Assembly (NCBI RefSeq): GCF_900177725.1
Contig: NZ_FXAT01000003.1
Span: 1-64,000, forward strand
Direction: 5' to 3'
Length of the DNA stretch: 64,000 nucleotides
Source of the DNA: Paraburkholderia susongensis
GTDB taxonomy: Bacteria; Pseudomonadota; Gammaproteobacteria; Burkholderiales; Burkholderiaceae
Made by a program: the position numbers and the translations under genes. The notes below the pieces were generated by a model. That model was not told where the DNA came from and ran no database searches. It worked only from the letters and a program-made list of their open reading frames with translations. Of the stretch, positions 1-8,628 are shown in pieces (position 1 is the stretch's first letter; each line of letters begins with the position of its first letter).

Positions 1-105
1 GTGCCCGAGAGCGAGCACGCGGAGTTCGAGCGGTTTCGCGAAACGCTGGGTTATCCGCATTGGGAAGAGACGCAGAACCCGGTGTATCGGCTGTTTCTCG
101 CCTGA
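1..105 (+). CDS. ilvA: Threonine dehydratase (biosynthetic), C-terminal end only
   Basis: Only the last 34 codons lie in the window, open at the left edge and ending in TGA. The tail contains HWEETQNPVYRLFL, which matches the end of the regulatory domain of biosynthetic threonine ammonia-lyase (E. coli IlvA ends in a YHWDESDN-type motif followed by NPAYRLFLG). The family converts threonine to 2-oxobutanoate, the first committed step of isoleucine synthesis, and this tail belongs to the ACT-like domain that senses isoleucine and valine. The catalytic domain is outside the window, so identity rests on the tail alone. Confidence 0.75.
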   Translation: MPESEHAEFERFRETLGYPHWEETQNPVYRLFLA

Positions 106-128
106 TCCTTCCGAACCGGAACGCACCC

Positions 129-1031
129 ATGGCGCTTTCGCTTACCGACAAACTGGTGGTCGCCATCTCGTCGCGCGCGCTGTTCGACTTCGAGGAGGAG
201 AACCATGTGTACGAGACGGGCGACCCGCGCGCGTACGAAGCGTTGCAGCGCGAGCGCCTGAACGTGCCCGCGAAGCCCGGCGTCGCGTTTCCGCTGATCC
301 GCAAGCTGCTCGCGTTGAACACGGGCGGCCACCGCGTCGAAGTCGTGATCCTGTCGCGCAACGACCCGATCAGCGGACTGCGCGCGTTTCATTCGTGCCG
401 CGAGCATGGGCTCGCGATCGAGCGCGGTGTGTTCACGCGCGGCCGCGCGCCGTTCGGTTATCTGAAGCCGCTGAACGCGGCGCTGTTTCTGTCCGCGAAT
501 CAGCAGGACGTGAGCGATGCGCTCGCCGCCGGCTTTCCGGCCGCACGCGTGTTGCCGGAATCGGTGAAAATGGCGAGTAAATACCCGGACGAAATCCGCA
601 TTGCGTTCGACGGCGACGCGGTCCTGTTTTCCGACGAAGCCGAGCGAATCTTCCAGAAAGACGGCCTGAGCGCCTTCGTCGGTCACGAGACCGACAACAA
701 GCACCTGCCACTCGCGGACGGTCCGCTAAAGCCGCTGCTCGAAGCACTGCACGGGCTGCAAAAACTCGCGGATGCGGCCGCGCCGATGCGCATTCGCACG
801 GCGCTCGTCACCGCGCGCTCGGCGCCCGCGCACGAGCGCGCGATCCGCACCTTGATGGCATGGAACATCGAAATCGACGAAGCGATGTTCCTCGGCGGCC
901 TCGACAAGAGCGCATTTTTGCGTGAGTTCGAACCCGACTTTTTCTTCGACGACCAGATCCGCCACTGCGAATCGGCCCGCGTCGTAACGGCGACGGGGCA
1001 CGTGATGAGTGGCATCGTGAATGCATCATGA
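129..1031 (+). CDS. Cytosolic 5'-nucleotidase (PF06189-type)
   Basis: A 300-residue protein expected to hydrolyse nucleoside 5'-monophosphates in the cytoplasm. The N-terminus has [16 protein letters not shown], the family's modified HAD motif I region, and later segments [24 protein letters not shown] and FFFDDQ supply the acidic HAD-like motifs. The ATG at 129 is chosen because the protein aligns from [11 protein letters not shown]; an upstream in-frame start would run into the ilvA stop region. It lies 23 nt after ilvA and overlaps queF by an ATGA, suggesting coupled translation. The nucleotide substrate cannot be read from the sequence. Confidence 0.85.
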   Translation: MALSLTDKLVVAISSRALFDFEEENHVYETGDPRAYEALQRERLNVPAKPGVAFPLIRKLLALNTGGHRVEVVILSRNDPISGLRAFHSCREHGLAIERGVFTRGRAPFGYLKPLNAALFLSANQQDVSDALAAGFPAARVLPESVKMASKYPDEIRIAFDGDAVLFSDEAERIFQKDGLSAFVGHETDNKHLPLADGPLKPLLEALHGLQKLADAAAPMRIRTALVTARSAPAHERAIRTLMAWNIEIDEAMFLGGLDKSAFLREFEPDFFFDDQIRHCESARVVTATGHVMSGIVNAS

Positions 1032-1852
1032 CACCCGAACAATCACCGCTCGGCAAGTCCTCGACTTACACCGAACAATACGACCCCACGCTGCTGTTTC
1101 CGATTGCGCGCAGGAACGCGCGCGAGGCGATCGGCATTAACGCGCAACTGCCGTTTTTCGGCACCGACATCTGGAACGCCTACGAGCTGTCGTGGCTCAA
1201 CGCGCGCGGCAAACCGCAGATCGCGGTGGCGACGTTCTTCGTGCCGGCCGACTCGCCGAACATCGTCGAATCGAAGTCGTTCAAGCTGTACCTGGGCTCG
1301 TTCGCGCAGACCGCGTTCGAGTCGGCCGAGAGCGTGCGCGACACGATCAAGCGCGACGTGTCGGCGTCGTGCGGCGCGACGGTATCGGTTCATCTGGCGA
1401 CGCCGCATGAGTTCGGCAAGCTGCGAATGGAAGAATTCGACGGCCTCTCGCTGGACCGGCTCGATCTCGACGCAAGCGCCTATCAGCCGGACGCGTCGCT
1501 CCTGAGCGCGGCGCACGACGAAGCGCCGGTCGAGGAAACGCTGTTCTCGAACCTGCTGAAATCGAACTGCCCGGTGACCGGCCAGCCCGACTGGGGCAGC
1601 GTGCAGATTCACTACGCCGGCCCGCAGATCGACCATGCGGGCCTGCTGCGCTACATCATCTCGTACCGCAATCACACCGGCTTTCACGAGCAGTGCGTCG
1701 AGCGGATCTTCGTCGACATCATGAAGATGTGCAAACCGCTCAAGCTCGCGGTGTACGCGCGCTATACGCGGCGCGGCGGGCTCGACATCAACCCGTTTCG
1801 CACCAACTACAACCTGCCGATGCCGGACAATCTCCGGCTCGCGCGGCAGTAG
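1028..1852 (+). CDS. queF: NADPH-dependent 7-cyano-7-deazaguanine reductase QueF
   Basis: A 274-residue enzyme that reduces preQ0 to preQ1 in the queuosine tRNA-modification pathway, the only known nitrile reductase family. The QueF motif ESKSFK is at residues 81-86, the catalytic cysteine in [13 protein letters not shown] is about C181 with the general acid about D188, and the [11 protein letters not shown] segment carries the conserved His and Glu that bind substrate. The length fits the long, two-module form. It overlaps the preceding nucleotidase by 4 nt (ATGA) and is followed by two strong stem-loops that separate it from the convergent ridA-like gene. Confidence 0.97.
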   Translation: MTPEQSPLGKSSTYTEQYDPTLLFPIARRNAREAIGINAQLPFFGTDIWNAYELSWLNARGKPQIAVATFFVPADSPNIVESKSFKLYLGSFAQTAFESAESVRDTIKRDVSASCGATVSVHLATPHEFGKLRMEEFDGLSLDRLDLDASAYQPDASLLSAAHDEAPVEETLFSNLLKSNCPVTGQPDWGSVQIHYAGPQIDHAGLLRYIISYRNHTGFHEQCVERIFVDIMKMCKPLKLAVYARYTRRGGLDINPFRTNYNLPMPDNLRLARQ

Positions 1853-1884
1853 CCGTCAACCTGCGATAGTCGTAAACGCACAAC

Positions 1885-1958
1885 GGGTGCGCGACGGGCT
1901 GTCATGCCCGTGGCGCACCCGCTGAACGAGGACTTCCTTCCGTACGAAAGGAAGGAAG
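1885..1958. terminator. Double stem-loop between convergent queF and the RidA gene
   Basis: Two consecutive perfect or near-perfect hairpins fill this convergent gap. The first pairs 1885-1899 with 1906-1920 (8 bp plus 6 bp around one G-G mismatch, loop TGTCAT). The second pairs CTTCCTTCC (1933-1941) with GGAAGGAAG (1950-1958). Neither has a long U-tract, so this may act as an mRNA 3'-end stabiliser or a factor-assisted terminator rather than a simple intrinsic one. Confidence 0.55.
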
Positions 1959-1985
1959 CCCCCGGCATTAAACCGAGCCGCGAAC

Positions 1986-2372
1986 TCAGGCCGCCGGCTT
2001 CTTGTAAGCGACGCAATCCACCTCGACCCTGCAGTCGATCACCATCGACGACACCACACACGCGCGTGCCGGCGGATTCTCTCCGAAGTACTCGCGGAAC
2101 ACCTTGTTGAACGACGCGAAGTCACGCGGATCGTCGAGCCACACGCCGCAGCGCACGACGTGCTCGGCGCCGTAGCCGGCTTCCTTGAGGATCGCGAACA
2201 CGTTCTGGATCGCCTTGTGCGATTGCTCGACGATGCCGCCGTTGATCACCTCGCCGTTTTCCATCGGCGTTTGTCCGGACACGAACAGCCAGCCGTCCGC
2301 TTCGACCGCACGTGCAAACGGCATATGCTGACCGCCCGTTCCCTTTCCGCCTTCAACACCATATCGCTTCAT
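1986..2372 (-). CDS. RidA (YjgF/YER057c/UK114) family enamine/imine deaminase
   Basis: A 128-residue protein of the RidA superfamily, which hydrolyses reactive 2-aminoacrylate and related enamines or imines. Visible family features are ARAVEADGWLFVSGQTP near the N-terminus and a C-terminal ENPPARACVVSSMV with the conserved arginine that holds the substrate carboxylate. The ATG at 2372 is chosen over the longer frame because an AAGGAG ribosome site precedes it. It is the last gene of a leftward set rpiR-like, D-aminoacylase, ridA-like; PLP deaminases such as the divergent neighbour release enamines, which gives a plausible role. Confidence 0.88.
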   Translation of the reverse strand: MKRYGVEGGKGTGGQHMPFARAVEADGWLFVSGQTPMENGEVINGGIVEQSHKAIQNVFAILKEAGYGAEHVVRCGVWLDDPRDFASFNKVFREYFGENPPARACVVSSMVIDCRVEVDCVAYKKPAA

Positions 2373-2445
2373 CGTCACACTCCTTGAAAAGTTGCGCATG
2401 CGCGCGGCGCCCTCGCCGCGCGCATGCAATTGATCGATCAAAAAA

Positions 2446-3927
2446 TCAGAACGCGCCCTGCGCATCGCCCTTTGACGGCGCGCCGCGCGTAACGAACCGG
2501 CCGGCCCGCTCGCCCGTCACGGCGCCGTCGCGATACGACAGCACGCCATTCACCCAGACCGCGTCGATACCGACCGCCGCCTGTTGCGGCTTGTCGAACG
2601 TCGCCGAGTCGTGCACTTTCGCGGGGTCGAACAGCACGAGGTCGGCGTGATAGCCGACATGCACCTCGCCGCGCTGCGCGAGGCCGAAGCGCCGCGCCGA
2701 CAGGCTCGTCATCTTGCGCACCGCCTCTTCGAGCGGCAGCAGCCCAGCGTCGCGCACGTAATGGCCGAGCACGCGCGGAAACGCGCCCCACAGCCGCGGA
2801 TGCGGCAGCGGATCGTTCGGCAGGCCGTCCGAGCCGACCATCGTCGCCGGATGCGAGAGGATGCGCCGCACGTCGTCCTCGGACATGTTGTGATAGACCG
2901 CGCCGGCCGGTTGCAGACGCTTGCCCGCTTCCTGCTGCGAGACGCCCCACTGCGCGGCAATGTCCTTCACGAGCTTGCCCGCCATCTCCGGATGCGGCTC
3001 GGACCACGTGATCGTGATGTCGATGTCGCCCGTCACCTGCTTGAGATCGAGCGTCGACGAGCTGCGGTTGTACGGATAGCAGTCACAGCCGACCGGCTGC
3101 ATGCCGCGCGCGCTTTCGAGCGACTTCAGCACCTCGACGCTACGCCCCCAGTTCGCCGGCCCCGCGCACTTCAGATGCGAGATCACGACCGGCACGCGCG
3201 CGTGACGGCCGACGCGGTACGCCTCGTCCATCGCGTCGAGAATCGCATCGAACTCGGTGCGCATGTGGGTGGTGTACAGCGCGCCCGCGACCGCGAGCGG
3301 CTCGGCGAGCGCCATCACTTCCTCGGTCGGCGCGGCGAATGCCGAACCGTATGCGAGTCCGGAACTCAGGCCCAGCGCGCCGTGCGCGAGCGCTTCCTCG
3401 AGCTGCGCGCGCATGCCGTCGATTTCCTGCGCCGTTGCCGCGCGATCGAGCCGGTCCATCTGGTTGCTGCGCAACGCCGTGTGGCCGATCAGCGCACCGA
3501 CGTTGACCGCCGGCCGCGCGGCGTTCACCGCGCTCACGTAGTCGGCGAAAGTCGGGTACTGGAACGCGTCGCGCTCGCCGAGCAGGTTCATCGGATCGGG
3601 CGGATCGCCCTTCAACGACACCGGCGACGCGCTGATGCCGCAATTGCCGACGATCACCGTCGTCACGCCCTGAGTGATCTTCGGCAGCATCTGCGGCGAG
3701 CGGATCACGTGCGTATCGTCGTGCGTATGCACGTCGATGAAGCCCGGCGCGAGCGCTCGCCCCTCGGCCTCGATCACCTCTTCGGCGAGCCAGTTCGACA
3801 GATTGCCGATCGCGGCGATGTGCCCGTCGCGGATCGCCACATCGCGCTCGACGGGCGGTGCGCCCGTGCCGTCATACAGTTGCGCGCCGACGATCAGCGT
3901 ATCGGCTGCTTCGGGATGCGAATGCAT
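2446..3927 (-). CDS. dan: N-acyl-D-amino-acid deacylase (D-aminoacylase)
   Basis: A 493-residue amidohydrolase expected to release D-amino acids from N-acyl-D-amino acids. The metal-binding positions match the well-studied Alcaligenes enzyme: VHTHDD places His at 67 and 69, GNCGIS places the metal cysteine at 96, and later HLKCAG and GSDGLPND supply further ligands. The N-terminal LIVGAQLYDGTG is typical of the composite beta-sandwich domain. It starts 3 nt after the rpiR-like stop, so the two are co-transcribed, and the ridA-like gene follows. The substrate range within D-aminoacylases is not determinable here. Confidence 0.93.
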   Translation of the reverse strand: MHSHPEAADTLIVGAQLYDGTGAPPVERDVAIRDGHIAAIGNLSNWLAEEVIEAEGRALAPGFIDVHTHDDTHVIRSPQMLPKITQGVTTVIVGNCGISASPVSLKGDPPDPMNLLGERDAFQYPTFADYVSAVNAARPAVNVGALIGHTALRSNQMDRLDRAATAQEIDGMRAQLEEALAHGALGLSSGLAYGSAFAAPTEEVMALAEPLAVAGALYTTHMRTEFDAILDAMDEAYRVGRHARVPVVISHLKCAGPANWGRSVEVLKSLESARGMQPVGCDCYPYNRSSSTLDLKQVTGDIDITITWSEPHPEMAGKLVKDIAAQWGVSQQEAGKRLQPAGAVYHNMSEDDVRRILSHPATMVGSDGLPNDPLPHPRLWGAFPRVLGHYVRDAGLLPLEEAVRKMTSLSARRFGLAQRGEVHVGYHADLVLFDPAKVHDSATFDKPQQAAVGIDAVWVNGVLSYRDGAVTGERAGRFVTRGAPSKGDAQGAF

Positions 3928-3930
3928 GGA

Positions 3931-4821
3931 TCAGTCTCCTAACGGTTGTCGTTCGCCGCCACCGCGGTGCGTATCCAACGCGTGCTTCATGCGGCGCAGC
4001 AATTCGCGGCTCTCGTCGCCCTGACTGACGGCAAGTTCGGTGACGAGCACATCGAGCGCCATCATCATCGCGTAACGGGACGACGACGGCTTGTAAATGA
4101 AATCGGTTTCGAACGCGACGATCGGGATCACCCAGTCGGCGAGCTTCGCGAGCGGCGACGCGGGCGCGGTCAGCGCGATCACGGCCGCGCCGTAGCTGCG
4201 CGCGATCTTGCAGTTCTCGACCATCTCGGGCACGCGGCCCGTGGTGGACAGCGCGATCACCACGCACTCGCGCGACACCGTGCTCGCGACCATGCGCTGC
4301 AACAGCCCGTCCTGATAAGTTGCGACCGGCCGGCCGAGGCGCACGAGCCGGAAGCGCATTTCGTCGGCGAGCGCGGTCGAGCCGCCACCCATGCCGAACA
4401 CGTAAATCATGCGCGCGGCGCGCAGCGCGGCCGCCGCGTCAGAGAGCGGCGCCTGGCGCAGCAGCTGGTGATTGTGCGCGAGCGCGGTTTGCAGTTCGTC
4501 GAACACGCGGGTCGCGATCGGCTCGGGTGCATCGCCGGCTGCGCCGGGCTGCAGAAAGCGCTGACCGACCGCGGCCGCCTGCGCGAGCCGCAGCTTCAGT
4601 TCGCGCACGTCGCGGCAGCCCACGGCCTTGGCAAAGCGCGTGACGGTCGCGATGCTGACCTCGGCCTGCTGCGCGAGGGCGCCGATGCTCGCACGCGACG
4701 CGCCCGTGAGATCGTCGAGGATCAGCGCGGCGACCTTGCGTTCGGCCGAGCGCAACTCCGGCGCGCATTCGGCGATGCGTGCGACGATGTCGAAAGCGAG
4801 CGGCTCGGCGCTACTATTCAT
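3931..4821 (-). CDS. RpiR/MurR-family transcriptional regulator (HTH-SIS)
   Basis: About 296 residues with an N-terminal HTH_6 domain (RSAERKVAALILDDL, then IGALAQQAEVSIATVTRFAKAVG) and a C-terminal SIS sugar-phosphate-binding domain (IYVFGMGGGSTALADEM, VIALSTTGR). Such proteins usually control the adjacent catabolic genes. It heads the leftward operon with dan and ridA-like, and is divergent from the PLP deaminase gene, so the roughly 130-bp gap probably holds the shared operator. ATG 4821 is chosen; a GTG at 4848 would add nine residues and neither start has a clear ribosome site. Confidence 0.88.
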   Translation of the reverse strand: MNSSAEPLAFDIVARIAECAPELRSAERKVAALILDDLTGASRASIGALAQQAEVSIATVTRFAKAVGCRDVRELKLRLAQAAAVGQRFLQPGAAGDAPEPIATRVFDELQTALAHNHQLLRQAPLSDAAAALRAARMIYVFGMGGGSTALADEMRFRLVRLGRPVATYQDGLLQRMVASTVSRECVVIALSTTGRVPEMVENCKIARSYGAAVIALTAPASPLAKLADWVIPIVAFETDFIYKPSSSRYAMMMALDVLVTELAVSQGDESRELLRRMKHALDTHRGGGERQPLGD

Positions 4822-4952
4822 GGCAAGACGGGGGCTCGTGAAGGCCACGTGAAAGCCGTGGTACTAAATAACATTTTTCCGAACATCGTACTTTCTGTAA
4901 CATGCTAAAGTCAAATCTGTTTTAATTTAACCGGTCGATGGAGCACGGAGAC
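4822..4952. promoter_or_regulatory. Divergent promoter region between rpiR-like and PLP deaminase genes
   Basis: This gap is clearly more A/T-rich than its flanks. It contains three direct AACAT repeats (4870-4874, 4882-4886, 4899-4903) and two GTAC motifs flanking the first two. These are candidate operator half-sites for the RpiR-type regulator, but no single palindrome stands out, so the assignment is tentative. Confidence 0.4.
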
Positions 4953-6230
4953 ATGAAAGTTACAAACTATCAGGGCGCGGCGATTGATCCTCACAGCAAG
5001 GGCCTGGGCATGGTTCCGGGCGCGAGCATTCAACTGACGGACGCCGCGCGCCTCGAATGGAATCTTCTCAACGAAGACGTGAGCCTGCCGGCCGCCGTGC
5101 TGTACGCCGACCGTGTCGAGCATAACCTCAAGTGGATGCAGGCGTTCGTCGCGGAATACGGCGTGAAGCTCGCGCCGCACGGTAAGACCACGATGGCGCC
5201 GCAACTGTTTCGCCGTCAGCTCGAAACCGGCGCATGGGGCATCACGCTCGCCACCGCGCACCAGGTGCGCGCCGCCTATCACGGCGGCGTCTCGCGCATC
5301 CTGATGGCGAACCAGCTGGTCGGCCGCCGCAACATGATGATGATCGCCGAGCTGCTGAGCGATCCGGACTTCGAATTCTTCTGCCTCGTCGACTCGCCCG
5401 AAGGCGTCGAACAACTCGGCGAATTCTTCACGTCGGTGAAGAAGCCGCTGCAGGTGCTGCTCGAACTCGGCGTGCCGGGCGGCCGCACCGGCGCGCGCGA
5501 CGCGGCGCAGCGCAACGCGGTGCTGGAGGCGATCGCGCGCTATCCGGACATCATCAAGCTCGCCGGCGTCGAACTCTATGAAGGCGTGCTGAAAGAAGAG
5601 CCCGAAGTGCGCGCGTTCCTGCAAGGCGCGGTCGCGGTGACGCGCGAACTCGTTGAGCAAGGGCGTTTCGCGCGCTCGCCGGCGGTGCTGTCGGGCGCGG
5701 GTTCGGCATGGTACGACGTGGTCGCGGAAGAGTTCGCACAAGCAACGCAAACCGGCAAGGTCGAGGTCGTGCTGCGCCCCGGCTGCTATCTGACGCACGA
5801 CGTCGGCGTCTATCGCAAGGCGCAGACCGACATCTTCGCGCGCAATCCGGTCGCGAAGAAGATGGGCGAAGGGCTGCTGCCGGCGCTGCAACTGTGGGCT
5901 TACGTGCAGTCGATCCCCGAGCCGGATCGCGCGATCATCGGCCTCGGCAAGCGCGACTCCGCGTTCGATGCGGGCATGCCCGAGCCGGCGCGCCACTATC
6001 GTCCGGGCAACGAAGCGCCGCGCGATATCGCCGCGAGCGAAGGCTGGGAAATCTTCGGCTTGATGGATCAGCACGCCTATCTGCGGATTCCGCCCGGCGC
6101 CGATCTGAAAGTGGGCGACATGATCGCGTTCGACATCTCGCACCCGTGCCTGACGTTCGACAAGTGGCGTCAGGTGCTGGTCGTCGATCCGAAGTATCGC
6201 GTGAAGGAAGTGATCGAGACGTTCTTCTGA
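4953..6230 (+). CDS. PLP-dependent D-amino-acid deaminase/aldolase (DSD1/D-threonine aldolase fold III)
   Basis: About 425 residues of the alanine-racemase-like fold III family that includes eukaryotic-type D-serine dehydratase and D-threonine aldolase. The PLP lysine is in LAPHGKTTMAP (about K78 from this start), followed by ITLATAHQVRAA typical of the barrel. The C-terminal domain contains HPCLTFDKW, the conserved His/Cys metal-binding signature of this group. ATG 4953 is favoured because GGAG precedes it, though the spacing is short; ATG 4938 is the alternative. Divergence from the dan operon suggests that it consumes the D-amino acids released by the deacylase. Confidence 0.85.
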   Translation: MKVTNYQGAAIDPHSKGLGMVPGASIQLTDAARLEWNLLNEDVSLPAAVLYADRVEHNLKWMQAFVAEYGVKLAPHGKTTMAPQLFRRQLETGAWGITLATAHQVRAAYHGGVSRILMANQLVGRRNMMMIAELLSDPDFEFFCLVDSPEGVEQLGEFFTSVKKPLQVLLELGVPGGRTGARDAAQRNAVLEAIARYPDIIKLAGVELYEGVLKEEPEVRAFLQGAVAVTRELVEQGRFARSPAVLSGAGSAWYDVVAEEFAQATQTGKVEVVLRPGCYLTHDVGVYRKAQTDIFARNPVAKKMGEGLLPALQLWAYVQSIPEPDRAIIGLGKRDSAFDAGMPEPARHYRPGNEAPRDIAASEGWEIFGLMDQHAYLRIPPGADLKVGDMIAFDISHPCLTFDKWRQVLVVDPKYRVKEVIETFF

Positions 6231-6270
6231 TCGGACTGCGCTGCGCTGAAGCGCAGGCTTTGGAAACTGA

Positions 6271-6303
6271 AAAAGCTGTGGACCGATGGTCCACAGCTTT
6301 TTT
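6271..6303 (+). terminator. Rho-independent terminator after PLP deaminase gene
   Basis: A perfect 14-bp stem, AAAAGCTGTGGACC paired with GGTCCACAGCTTTT around a GAT loop, runs into a T-run. It is symmetrical enough to work in both directions, which suits its position between the rightward deaminase gene and the leftward marR-like gene. Confidence 0.9.
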
Positions 6304-6360
6304 ATTGCGCCGCGAATATGCGGCAGAACTCAGGTGCAGTCAGGTGCGATCAGGCGCAAT

Positions 6361-6864
6361 TCAGGCGCGTTGGGCCGCTCCGTCGCCGGCGGTTTCCGGC
6401 GCGGCCGCGGCGGCTGTGTCAGCGGCGCTCGCCGCGGCCAGCACGTCGCCGATCCGCGACTCGAGCATTTTCAGCGCACCCGACAGCGCCCCGATCGCCT
6501 CATCCGGCAACGCCGCCATCGTGTCGTGCAAAAACGCATTGCGGCGCGGCAAGCTCGCTTCGGTCGCCGCCTGGCCCTCCTCGGTCAGGCGCACGTTGGT
6601 CACGCGGTTATCGCGCGTGTCCATGCTGCGAGAGACCCAGCCCATGCCTTCGAGCGCCTTCAACTGCCGCGTGAGCGCACCTGGATCGACGCGCAACCGC
6701 TCGACGAGCCGCTTCTGCGACGACTCGCCGGCCTGGTCGTGCAGCGCGAGCAGAATGCGCCAGCGCGGCAACGGGTGCCCCACCTGTGCTTCGAATGCCG
6801 ACATGAACGCCCGATACGTACGGCCGAATTGCTGCATCACGGCGACGCGGTCCTGTTCTTCCAT
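6361..6864 (-). CDS. MarR-family transcriptional regulator
   Basis: A 167-residue winged-helix regulator. The core shows LPRWRILLALHD, GESSQKRLVERLRVDPGALTRQLKALE (recognition helix) and the wing RDNRVTNVRLTEEG. The C-terminal tail is Ala-rich and probably disordered. ATG 6864 (MEEQDRVAVM) is preferred over the longer frame because it matches the normal MarR N-terminus. It lies 30 nt downstream of the DHA2 efflux gene, an efflux-plus-MarR arrangement similar in logic to emrRAB, so autoregulated repression of the pump relieved by a small-molecule ligand is the likely function. Confidence 0.9.
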   Translation of the reverse strand: MEEQDRVAVMQQFGRTYRAFMSAFEAQVGHPLPRWRILLALHDQAGESSQKRLVERLRVDPGALTRQLKALEGMGWVSRSMDTRDNRVTNVRLTEEGQAATEASLPRRNAFLHDTMAALPDEAIGALSGALKMLESRIGDVLAAASAADTAAAAAPETAGDGAAQRA

Positions 6865-6894
6865 GATCTGCCTGTCAAACCTCAAGTCCAAAAA

Positions 6895-8490
6895 TCAGTC
6901 CGCGTGAATCACCGGTTCGAGCTTGCGTTGCAGCTTGATCGGCGGCACACGGCGGCTTTGCCACACCGACACCACGGCGATCACCGCGGCCATCGCGAGA
7001 CCCAGATGAATCGCCGCGACCAGCGACTCGCGCGCACTTTCGAGCAGCATCGCGCCGTTGTGGCCGGCGTGCGTCAACTGGTCGACGAGCGTGGTCTGCG
7101 CATCGCGGTTGATGAGGATTTGCGGATCGCCGAGGTCGGCGAACCAGTGCGACGCGCCCGCGCTTTCGAGCGCGCTGCGCACGCCGCTTTTGTACATGTG
7201 GCTCACCAGCGTGCCGGTCAGCGCCGTGCCGATCATGCCGCCGATCATCCGCAGCGACTGCAGGAGCGCGGTCGCGATGCCGAGGTGTTCGCGGCCGGCC
7301 GTCTGCTGGGCGAAGATCGTCAGGTTCGGCATCACGAAGCCAAGCCCGAGGCCGCCCACCACCATGAACGACATCAGCACCCATTGCTGCATCGAGCGGG
7401 TCGCGACGACGACGCCGAGACACGACAGCGCCATCATCGCAAAGCCGACGTACAGCATCAGGTTCGGATTCTTCACACGCGACACGATGCGCCCGTTCGC
7501 GATACTGCCGATCGTGATGAACACGACGAGCGGCGTAATGACGAGCCCCGCCTCCTTCGGCGACATCCCGAAGCCGCCCTGGAACAGCAGCGGCGCGTAG
7601 AACAGCAGCGAGAACATCGAGAAGCCGCCGAGCACGGCCAGCGTGAACAGCGCGGCGAGACTGCGGTTGCGGAACATGTCGACTGGCAGAATCGCGGTCG
7701 GGCAGCTTTTTTCCCACTTCCACAATGAGATGGCCGACGCGATGCTCAGCGCGAGCAGCGCGAACGCGCTGAGCGTGACGCCGTGCTTCGGCAGCAATTC
7801 GACGAACAGTTGCAGCGAGCCGAGCGCGACTGCGATCAGGATCGCGCCGGGCCAGTCGAGCCGCATCTTGCCCTCGTGCTCGACGTGCCGCAGATGCGGC
7901 AGGAAACGCCAGACGAAAAACAGCGACAGCAGCCCGACCGGCAGATTCACGTAGAACACCGAGCGCCAGCCGTAGTACTGCGTGAGAAAGCCGCCGAGCG
8001 ACGGCCCGACCGCGTTGGCGATGCCGAACGCCGAGCTCATCAGCACCTGCCAGCGCAGCCGCACGACCGAGTCGGGGAACAGATCGGGAATGCACGCGAA
8101 CGCCGTGCCGACCAGCATGCCGCCGCCGATGCCCTGCAAGCCGCGCGCGAGCACGAGAAACAGCATGCTGTTGGCCGCGCCGCACAGCACCGAGGCACCG
8201 GTGAACACGACGATCGACGCGATCACGAACGGCTTGCGCCCGTAGTAATCGCCGAGCCGCCCGAAAATCGGCACGGTGATGACCGAGGTCAGCAGATACG
8301 ACGTGGCGACCCACGCGTACAACTCGAAGCCCCTGAGTTCGGACACGATAGTGGGCAGCGCGGTGCCGACCACGGTCTGGTCGAGCGCGACCAGCATCGT
8401 GACGAACGAAATGCCGAGCATGGCCAGCAGGGATTCACGGAACGGTAGAACTTGCCCACTCGAATGGTGGGCGGCGGTATGGACAGCCAT
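6895..8490 (-). CDS. MFS multidrug transporter, DHA2 family (EmrB/QacA type, 14 TM)
   Basis: A 531-residue proton-driven drug exporter of the inner membrane. Family signatures are visible: the start of TM1 with FVTMLVALDQTVVGTALPTI (DHA2 motif D1), the loop 2-3 motif GRLGDYYGRK, RGLQGIGGGMLVG (motif B) and motif C LGGFLTQYYGWR followed by VFYVNLP. The length and about 14 hydrophobic segments place it in DHA2 rather than DHA1. It is the first gene of a two-gene leftward unit with the marR-like regulator. Substrates cannot be inferred; no EmrA-type adaptor or outer-membrane partner is adjacent. Confidence 0.93.
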   Translation of the reverse strand: MAVHTAAHHSSGQVLPFRESLLAMLGISFVTMLVALDQTVVGTALPTIVSELRGFELYAWVATSYLLTSVITVPIFGRLGDYYGRKPFVIASIVVFTGASVLCGAANSMLFLVLARGLQGIGGGMLVGTAFACIPDLFPDSVVRLRWQVLMSSAFGIANAVGPSLGGFLTQYYGWRSVFYVNLPVGLLSLFFVWRFLPHLRHVEHEGKMRLDWPGAILIAVALGSLQLFVELLPKHGVTLSAFALLALSIASAISLWKWEKSCPTAILPVDMFRNRSLAALFTLAVLGGFSMFSLLFYAPLLFQGGFGMSPKEAGLVITPLVVFITIGSIANGRIVSRVKNPNLMLYVGFAMMALSCLGVVVATRSMQQWVLMSFMVVGGLGLGFVMPNLTIFAQQTAGREHLGIATALLQSLRMIGGMIGTALTGTLVSHMYKSGVRSALESAGASHWFADLGDPQILINRDAQTTLVDQLTHAGHNGAMLLESARESLVAAIHLGLAMAAVIAVVSVWQSRRVPPIKLQRKLEPVIHAD

Positions 8491-8507
8491 TTTTGATGGA
8501 GCAAAAG

Positions 8508-8519
8508 TTGACTCGTCAA
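8508..8519. promoter_or_regulatory. Candidate MarR operator / -35 element upstream of the efflux gene
   Basis: TTGACTCGTCAA is a perfect 5-bp inverted repeat with a 2-nt spacer, 18 bp before the efflux ATG. Read on the minus strand it also supplies TTGACG, a good -35 box. A repressor bound here would block the promoter, as is usual for MarR proteins. Confidence 0.45.
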
Positions 8520-8628
8520 GAGATTGGGAATCATACCACGGCGCGACGCTCTAAGCGGGACGCGCCGCGCGCTCCAGCGCGCCGCTAAACTCACCGAAAA
8601 CATCTACGACACGACGCCAGGGAGGCTC

